Part shown: in pieces, positions 57,146-64,000 of the stretch
How the letters are laid out: the number at the start of each line of letters is the position of its first letter
Position numbering within the stretch: position 1 is the stretch's first letter
From: Carettochelys insculpta
Lineage: Eukaryota > Chordata > Testudines > Carettochelyidae
DNA length: 64,000 bases
Assembly: GCF_033958435.1 (NCBI RefSeq)
Contig: NC_134137.1
Span: 251,456,501-251,520,500, forward strand
Reading direction: 5' to 3'
Position numbers and translations under genes: made by a program
Notes under the pieces: model-generated
Database searches by the model: none
Seen by the model: the letters and a program-made list of their open reading frames with translations, nothing else
What the model was told of the DNA's origin: nothing

Positions 57146-57339
57146 CTTCACTATGGCTGTGCCATGAGGCCAGTGCAGTAAAGTGGAATAAATTGATATG
57201 TGCCTCGTGCCTATACTATGTAGGATGTAGTTAGCTAGACATGGCCAGAGGCAGTACTAATTTGTGTATCTAGATTAGGTTTAAGGCTAGAATTTTGGAC
57301 TTAAGACAAGTAGGCCTTAAATGGCATTGAAATCTCAGA

Positions 57340-57702
57340 GGCTGTGTCTGCACTAGAAGCATCTGTCAACAGTAATGTCTGTCGAAAGAGTTGTGTTGAC
57401 AGAAATTCTGTCGACAGAGTGCATCTACATACAAAAGCAGATTGAAAAAGGGCAGCCAGACTGCCCTGCCCTCTGTCAGCAGAACAGCTGACTGGAGGCT
57501 CTGCCAACAGGGCTGCCTGGTGAACCAGAATCCCTCTCTGTCGACAGAAGTGCCTACACTGCACTTCTGTCAACAGAAGCATTATTCCTCAAATTTTCAA
57601 GAGATAACGCCATCGAGACAAATGCAGACTTCTCTCGAGACTCTGTTGGCAGAATACTTTGTCCCTCTTCTGTCAACAAAACTCTCTCGTGTAGATACAG
57701 CC
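57340..57702. mobile_element. Harbinger-type MITE with TCTGTCGACAGA palindromes, 363 bp
   Basis: It is flanked by an exact AGA duplication (57337-57339 and 57703-57705). The ends are ggctgtgtctgcacta and gtgtagatacagcc. The interior repeats the palindrome ctgtcgacag and its decayed forms ctgtcaacag/ctgttgacag about seven times. It is noncoding. Confidence 0.88.
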
Positions 57703-57705
57703 AGA

Positions 57706-58707
57706 ATCCACAGGAATCTTGCTTACTTTAACTGAATGGTGGAAATCTCACCTATCCTGCATGATTTTTTTCCATCTTGGACCAACATCTCTCGAGACCA
57801 GCTCTTCACATGAGATTTTGACTGAGAACAGTGGGCCCCTTTCAGTGTATGATCTGACTAAGAATCATTCTTATGGGGAAGGTCTGAATTCATGGAATCT
57901 GACATTCCCCTTTTTAGTAATGAAGGGGATTGGATCACACATCCCACTCTGTGTTAACTCTCCATTTCACCCCGGAGTATCATTCCCTTTATTTAAGAAT
58001 CTCCTGGTCCCATTCCTGTTCAGATCTCAATCTAATCTAGTAATAGTTTAATAAAGAAAAAATACTTATTAAAATGCACATTTTCCCTCTGTCATTACTT
58101 TGTAATGGGCTTTCTTTCTTTTCAGCCTGGCTTAGGCTGTGTGCATGTTTTTCTCTGCTACGGGAGAGAGCCCTTCAGTCTGTCATCATTCTGTAGGAAT
58201 ACAAAGGAAGGAGAGAGCGGAGCCGCATGTGTGGGAGAAATTCCAGTGTCGGTGTCGATGGGTCTCTGGCACTGGCACAGGGCAGGTGACAAATAATGAA
58301 TTCTGGTGATCTGTAAAGATGCTGCCCTTTAGAATGTGACATCCCTTCATTGTCCCCCTTGTTTTCCTCTCTGCACAAAAGAAGGTTTGAAATGATTCAC
58401 CCAGGATTGTTGAGGGTGGCCTGTATATTTTTATAACTTGTTTTCCTGGAACCAGTGGATTATTGATGTGTACTCCTAGAGATAGATGCAAGTGGTTCAG
58501 CATTGTGTAACAATCCAGTGGGCTGTGAAACAATCAGGGGAGACAAGGCTCAAATGATTGCTTTTTATTTGACTCTGAATGAGAGGTGCAATTTGTACGT
58601 GAGTGATACCTTCCTCCCTCATCTCCCCTGACCTACACAGTGGATTATAGTAACTGAAAATATATAGGCACTATGGTAACTAAATAAACTGTACTATTAA
58701 CTGAAGA
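57706..58707. other. No gene seen
   Basis: Nothing supported. Confidence 0.4.
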
Positions 58708-58928
58708 CTAGAAAAACAGCAAGAAGTCCTGTGACACCTTACAGACTAATAGATACTTTGGAGCACAAGTTTTTGAGGGCAAAGCCCTGCTTTGTCAAAT
58801 GCATGTTATCTCGGGTCTTTGCCCACAAAAGCTTATGCTCCAAAATATCTGTTAGTCTATAGGTGCCACAGGACTTCTTGTTGTTTTTGAAGATACAGAC
58901 TAACTCGGCCACCTCTGTGATACTTGAG
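58708..58928. repeat. Palindromic Penelope-derived repeat
   Basis: The left arm is gcaagaagtcctgtgacacc, then agactaatagatactttgga. The right arm is tccaaaatatctgttagtct, then ggtgccacaggacttcttg and gactaactcggccacctc. The remnant hammerhead-like stem is gggtctttgccca, followed by caaaagc (58814-58833). Confidence 0.75.
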
Positions 58929-60147
58929 GACTAGAAGTTCAATGAGTCAATTGGTTCCTTAGAATATCTTTTAGTCTTGAGTGAGGTGAGGGAGAAATTA
59001 GGGATTTTCTTCACAGTTTGAACGGTGGTAAAATATGCATGTACAGATAGGATGGCACGTAGCAGTCTGCGAAGGGGGAAGGTCACAAGGGACGTATGCA
59101 GAGTTACATTTCCTTGATGACAGTGAGAGCTTTGTTAAAGGAGGATTCAAACACGATCAGACAGTCGCTTAAATTTACACCTAGAGGTTTTCCAGTTCCA
59201 TGTTCTTCATGAGTGGGATAAAGGCTATTTCAGCAGATAAATTTACGAACAGGTTTATCAGACTGCAGAGCCTATGATAGAAGGGGACTGGGCATGATGA
59301 TTCAGGAGGTCTCTTTGTTTTGTATGTGCCTATGTGTTGTGCAGTGGGATACTGGCATGCGTTCTAGTGCCTAGTTAGGAGAATGTTGTTCCTCTCTGAA
59401 TCTCCTCAGAACCAGTACAACCAGCTGCCACTGGGGCTGAAGAGTGAAAAGAGAGCAACACCTCATTGTTTTTCTTTTCTACTGACCCAGGCGTGCACCA
59501 TTTTCACCTACTTTTCTTTCTTTGTGGGACGCTCACTGACACCTGCTGGCCAGATAGTGAAGGTACAGGCTTGCCAGAAAGCTATAGTGCATTGCACCTT
59601 TTAGGAGTTAATTTTAATGCTAAACACAGTCTGCAAAAATGTTCCGAGATGGTTCTGAACTTTCTCACAGACCAAGCTATCCAAATTCAGGAACCATTAC
59701 AGGTTAGAATGTGTATTTGTGCCATAAAGAGGCACCCAGGAGAGCAACTCAGAAACCCAGCTGACAAGGTGTGCTTGGCTTGTCCAGTTGATCGCATACC
59801 CCACAGTTGATCCATGGTTTATCATCAAGAACCTCAATCACATAAACCTCTACTATTGGGGATGAGCATCGCTTCAGGAGTGAAAGCTTAAGTGGCATAT
59901 GGACAAAGATTCAGTGACTGAGGGGGAGTTGTTCTTGGCAGCCAAAGATTTTTGTGTGAGTCAGCATGACCTATGGAAAAATTCTATCCCATAGCCAAAT
60001 GCATAGCCAGATCAGTCAAGTTCCTGTAAGCAAAATATCACCTGGGTTAAATATCTAATCCAATTTCTACCTGCAGGTGCCATTCACACACAAGCAACTG
60101 GCTTTTCATGTATATTTGTAAATAAAATACATTCTGTTAGTGAAACC
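58929..60147. other. No gene seen
   Basis: Nothing supported. The junction with the truncated Harbinger copy is near 60148. Confidence 0.4.
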
Positions 60148-61786
60148 CTTGACACCTCGGCCGACGAGCCCCAGCAGGCCCTGCAGCCGGAGTCCGCCCC
60201 GGAGGTAAGCCCCGCACCCCGGGGCCCCCCCCGGAGGCCACCTCCGGGACATCGCAGCAGGAGGAGGAGGGGGCGGGGCTCCTCCTCTGCAGAATCTGGG
60301 CTGCAGATCCTCCTCCTGCCACCCTGGAGCAGCAGCTGGGACTCCGCCCCCCGGGGATCTCCGGACCGTGGGAGCGGACCGACAGGTATGTACCCCCCTC
60401 TGGTGTACACCCCTGGGCTTGAGGGGCGGGGGGTAATACATATGTGTCCAGGGCCCCCCACATGCTCACATGGCCATGGCCCCAAGGACAGCAGGGCCAT
60501 GTCCCTCACAGCACTGCATCAGCCCCTGCCCCCCCCACACCCCGCATGACAGTGCCATGCCCCATCCCCGGGCCAGTGGGGAGCGGAACCTCGAGGGGCC
60601 CCCGGGAAGAGGGGGTGGGACACCCCGCAGCAGCAGCATGTGATGGAGTGGGGGGAGTGCAAAAGGGAGACTCAGGCTACATATGAGCAACAAGAGCCGA
60701 ATAGCTCCCAGGGGCAAAGGAGGATCCTGGGGCTACAGCTGGCAGGTGACACCTCTGCCCTGAACAAACAGGAGGGAGAAGCCGAGCTGGCTTGGAATTG
60801 GCGGGGGAGGGCGGGGGCCACAGGCAGAGGCTAGGGGAAGGGAGAGCTGGAAGGCAGCCAGCCTGAGGAGGGGGAAAGCTGCATCCCAGAGGGGCCCCCC
60901 TTGGGGTCTTCTCCCCAGGACGGGTTGGAAGGACTGTCTCTTCCGACAGCTGGTGCTGTCACTCCTGGGAGAAACTGACCATCTGTGGCCTAAGAAACCT
61001 CTCCTGCTCTCAGACCCTGCGGGGTGAAGTGAGAGTCGCTCCCACCAGGGGACGGGGTGCAGGGCAGGGGGACCCCTGAACCCCATCCATCACAGCAGCA
61101 TCTCCCGGGGACGGGGATGGGGAACCTGCAGCACAGGGCTGGGGGGACAAAGGCCATGGCTCGGGGCCCACACTAACGCCTGTCTCCATTCTTCTTCCCC
61201 GCCTCCTCTCCTGTGTCCCGCACCTGCACCATCAGAAGGACCGGAAGAGAGCGCCGGCGAGGCCTCAGTCGTCCCGGAGAGCCCTCCGGGACCATCGCTC
61301 CAGGCCAGCCCCTCGGCCGAGGACCGACCAGCCCCACGGTGGGCTAGACGGCGGACCCTGCACCACCACCACCCGACGGCGATGGACCCCCAGCTGCTGG
61401 CCATCCACCGACGGCAGCTGGAGGTCACGGAGCAGCAGCTGCAGCTGCAGGAGCGGGCACTGGCCTGGCGCCAGGAGGCATGGGGGGCCTACATGGAGAC
61501 TTTTAACCGCCTGGTGGACGCCCTGGCCCCCCATGCCGCGCCGGCTGCCACAGCACCCGCCCTGCCTGCTCCACCAGCCCCACCACCAGCTGCTCCGCCC
61601 GTTGCCGTCCCATCCGCCGTCGCCCCGCCACCCACCGCCGAGGGCCAGAACGCCGAGGGACCCCTGGAGCCACCTGAGACTCGCCGGGCATCCTATCTTC
61701 CGGTCCGGCCCGCCCCCAACCAGCCCCGGACAGGGCTGCGACCGTGGCGGGGCTCCCGGCCGGCCACGCCCAGTGCCGGGCTATAG
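60148..61786 (+). pseudogene. Harbinger Myb-like gene, 3' exons only
   Basis: It begins in the end of exon 1 (ADEPQQALQPESAPE) before a gtaagc donor (60206). A small exon can be placed at about 60292-60390 between ctctgcag and gtatgt. The last exon (about 61230-61786) encodes EGPEESAGEASVVPESPPGP, the coiled coil LLAIHRRQLEVTEQQLQLQE (about 61390-61450) and a Pro/Ala-rich tail ending at 61784-61786. The coiled coil is 7 residues, one heptad, shorter than in the 22-kb copy. The DNA-binding domain is absent. Confidence 0.78.
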
Positions 61787-62941
61787 GGGCGAGGGGCCTG
61801 GGACGTGGCCCCCCCCCTTGTATATAGTTTACAGTTCTTCTTTGGTGCCCCCCGTTTGCCCCGTCCCCCCCATGTAAATAGTTCTCCCCTTTATTCTCCC
61901 TGGTTTTCTTTTTATTATTGAGGACACTTGTTTGTTACTATTGTTTTATTTTTGTACATATTAGTTTGTTTCCACATGTTGTATATAGTTTGTTCTTGTT
62001 TTATATATTTACAGTTAAAAAAAAAGTTCTGAAAGAAAAACCAGTTTGAGTTCAGCCACAAGTGCGTGCTGTCATTTGTCCAGGAAAAGTGGGAGGGGGG
62101 TGCGGTGGGGTGCTCCATGGTGTGGGCGTTGGGGCAGGAGTGTGGTGGAGGAAGGGGCGGGCAGTGGGGGGCCTGGCAGAGTTCACCCCGCGGCCTCATC
62201 ATTGAAGTGGGCCCGCAGGGCCTCCCGGACCCGGGTCCCTTTGGGGTCCACCTGCCGACTGGGGGCAGCAGGTGGCTGGACATCTGCCCTGCCGGCCTCC
62301 ACAGCCCAGCCCTGGAAAAAGGTGTCCCCCTTGCTCTCCACCAAATTGTGCAGGGCGCAGCAGGCACCCACAATCTGGGGGATGTTGTTGGGGCCCGCAT
62401 CCAGGCGGGTCAGGAGACATCTCCAGTGTCCCTTCAGGCGGCCAAATGAGCATTCCACCACCTGGCGCGCATGGTTCAGGCGCTGGTTGAAGCGCTCCTG
62501 GCTAGCGGAGAGATGGCCCGTGTACGGGTGCATGAGCCACGGCCGGAGGGGGTATGCCGCATCTGCGATGACGCAGAGGGGCATGGTGGTGTCCCCCAGA
62601 GGGATCTCCCGCTGGGGGATGTAGGTCCCCGCCTCCAGCCGGCGGCACAGGCCCGAGTTCCGGAAAACCCGGGCGTCGTGGGTGCTGCCAGGCCAGCCCA
62701 CATGAGTGTCCTGGAAACGTCCCCGGCTGTCCACCAAGGCCTGGAGGACGACAGAATGGTAGCCCTTGCGATTCAGTTATCGTCCTCCACTGTGATGCGG
62801 GGCGCGGATGGGAATGTGAGTCCCATCCAGAGCCCCGAAGCAGTTGGGGAAGCCCAGGGTGGCAAAGGCCGCGATGGCGGCATCTGGGTCCCCCAGCCTC
62901 ACGAGCCTGTGCAGGAGCATGGCGTTGATGGCACGCACAAC

Positions 62942-63208
62942 CTGCAGAGAAAGCACATGGGACAGCACCAATGAGGGGTGAGCAGGGTGTGCGTGGCCCT
63001 GCCCTGCCCTGCCCTCCCCTGCCCTGCCCTCCTCTGCCCTCCCCCACCCTGGCCTCCCCTCCCCTCCCCTGCCCTCCTCTGCCCGGGCCCCCCTCCCCTG
63101 CCCTGCCCTCCTCTGCCCTCCCCCACCCTGGCCTCCCCTCCCCTCCCCTGCCCTTCTCAGCCCGGGCCCCCCTCCCCTGCCCTGCCCTCCCCCCGTGGGT
63201 TCTCTTAC
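62942..63208 (-). repeat. Transposase intron with an expanded minisatellite
   Basis: A 267-bp intron (161 bp in the 22-kb copy), filled by CCCTGCCCTCCCCT-type repeats. Within it, a unit of about 79 bp from 63019 is repeated in tandem from about 63097. The length is a multiple of three and no stop is present, so the intron reads through in frame with both exons. Confidence 0.85.
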
Positions 63209-63669
63209 CTCCATGAGGACAGCCCCGACGGTGGCCTTGCCGACACCAAACTGCTGCCCCACGGATCGGTAGCTGTCTGGAGTGGCCAGCTTCCAGACAG
63301 CGATGCCGACCCGTTTCTCCACAGGGAGGGCATGCCGCATGGCAGTGTCCTGGTGCCTGAGTGTGGGGGTGAGCCACTGGCACAGCTCCATAAATGTCTG
63401 CCGGCTCATCCTGAAGTTCCTGAGCCAGCGGTCGTCGTCCCACTCCCCAAGCACCAGCCGCTCCCACCAGTCGGTGCTGGTGGGGTAGCTCCACAGCCGC
63501 CGGCGTGTGAGGCGGGGGGGTGGGGCGGGGTGCTGCAGGGTTAGGGGTTGAGCCCTGCTGCCCTGGGGGCAGCTCCTCCTCCGGTGTAGCAAGGAGGTGC
63601 TCAGCTGCCTCCCGCATGGCATGGAGCAGAGCAAGCCCTGCTCCTGCCGGGAGGGTTGGGTGGACCTCT

Positions 63670-63713
<44 letters not shown>
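63670..63713 (-). repeat. (CTG)14 / polyglutamine tract
   Basis: Fourteen CTG units, read as CAG on the minus strand, encode the polyQ leader. The 22-kb copy has 7 units at 22778-22798. Confidence 0.95.
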
Positions 63714-63714
<1 letters not shown>

Positions 63715-64000
63715 GGGTCCATGACTGCGGCGCCCGGGGTCTGTGTGCCTATGGCTCTGCAGACCGCGTGCTGTGCAGGCTGAGTGTGTCTGGGAGGGGC
63801 CCTTTAAGGGAGCGGCTAGCTGTTGGCCCGGAAGCGCTAGTCCGCCCTGTGACCCTGTCTGCAGCTGTGCCTGGCATCCCTATTTCGATGTGTGCTACTT
63901 TGGCGTGTAGACGTTCCCTCGCTGCGCCTATTTCGATGTTGGGCTGCGCAACGTCGAAGTTGAACATCGACGTTGCCGGCCCTGGAGGACGTGTAGACGC

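Larger units (their letters stand above)
62183..63722 (-). pseudogene. Harbinger DDE transposase, second copy
   Basis: The orthologous gene to 22769-24052. Exon 1 runs from ATG 63722 (polyQ leader, 14 Gln) to 63209, with the donor at 63208. The helical N-domain (TDWWERLVLGEWDDDRWLRNF) is again in a different frame from the polyQ ATG. Exon 2 starts at 62941 (VVRAINAM). It has ALDGTHIPIRAPHHSGGR and then TAA at 62777-62779, where the 22-kb copy has Tyr. After the stop the same frame continues NRKGYHS and on to IADAAYPL and VVECSFGRLKGHWR, so the third catalytic Glu is kept. The C-terminus (QGWAVEAGRADVQ...NDEAAG) is complete here, unlike in the 22-kb copy. Confidence 0.88.
60148..64000 (-). mobile_element. 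Second large copy of the young Harbinger family, truncated and inverted
   Basis: From 60148 (cccttgacacctcggccgac) the sequence follows the reverse complement of 22411-26271 through to the window end at 64000, within the left-end module; the outer TIR must lie beyond the window. The Myb-domain exon and the whole right end are missing, so this copy is deleted at one side. The remainder is highly similar to the 22-kb copy and CpG-rich, suggesting a recent origin. Confidence 0.9.

Overview
The window looks like intergenic or intronic DNA of a non-avian sauropsid, most likely a turtle. The evidence is CR1 LINEs with the sauropsid-type 3' end (repeated gattct units), Penelope-like elements, RTE- and R2-type LINE remnants and several generations of PIF/Harbinger DNA transposons. 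A softshell turtle is possible, but I cannot fix the species. I see no convincing host protein-coding exon and no functional RNA gene. Essentially all recognisable coding sequence belongs to transposable elements, and most of it is broken.

Layout. 0-5.5 kb: a 261-bp Harbinger-type MITE and a LINE RT remnant. 5.5-8.1 kb: a minus-strand CR1 with a damaged endonuclease and RT. 9.2-11.5 kb: a minus-strand Penelope-like element (GIY-YIG part plus a hammerhead-like 3' repeat), split first by a pogo/Tigger-like MITE (9681-10498) and again by a Harbinger MITE (10538-11247). 11.8-15.1 kb: R2-like and RTE-like LINE remnants and another Harbinger MITE (14224-14933). 16.8-22.2 kb: Penelope-derived repeats, an AT-rich repeat and a decayed second-lineage Harbinger transposase. 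22.2-29.7 kb: a plus-strand CR1 split by a full-length 4.7-kb PIF/Harbinger element (22411-27126) that carries a DDE transposase and a convergent Myb/SANT-like protein. 30.1-34.0 kb: an older, diverged Harbinger with the same two genes, inverted. 34.6-36.2 kb: two adjacent Harbinger MITEs in the same orientation. 36-60 kb: mostly unremarkable AT-rich sequence with scattered old MITEs and short palindromic Penelope-derived repeats. 60.1-64.0 kb: a second large copy of the young Harbinger family, inverted, truncated at its Myb end and running off the window.

How the parts work together. The young Harbinger family has a two-gene autonomous form (transposase plus Myb-like partner) and about 700-bp nonautonomous derivatives. 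The derivatives keep both ends and a remnant of the transposase start region. The transposition machinery is DDE transposase plus Myb-like protein, and the substrates are the ends, which carry many internal copies of the terminal core and of a TTCGAA-type palindrome. All well-bounded copies have 3-bp target duplications. The main points of interest are the hammerhead-ribozyme-like core inside the Penelope-derived repeat and its repeated palindromic arrangement, the three-layer nested insertion at 9.2-11.5 kb, the apparently relaxed target-site choice of the Harbinger family, and the family-specific palindromes reiterated in the Harbinger ends.
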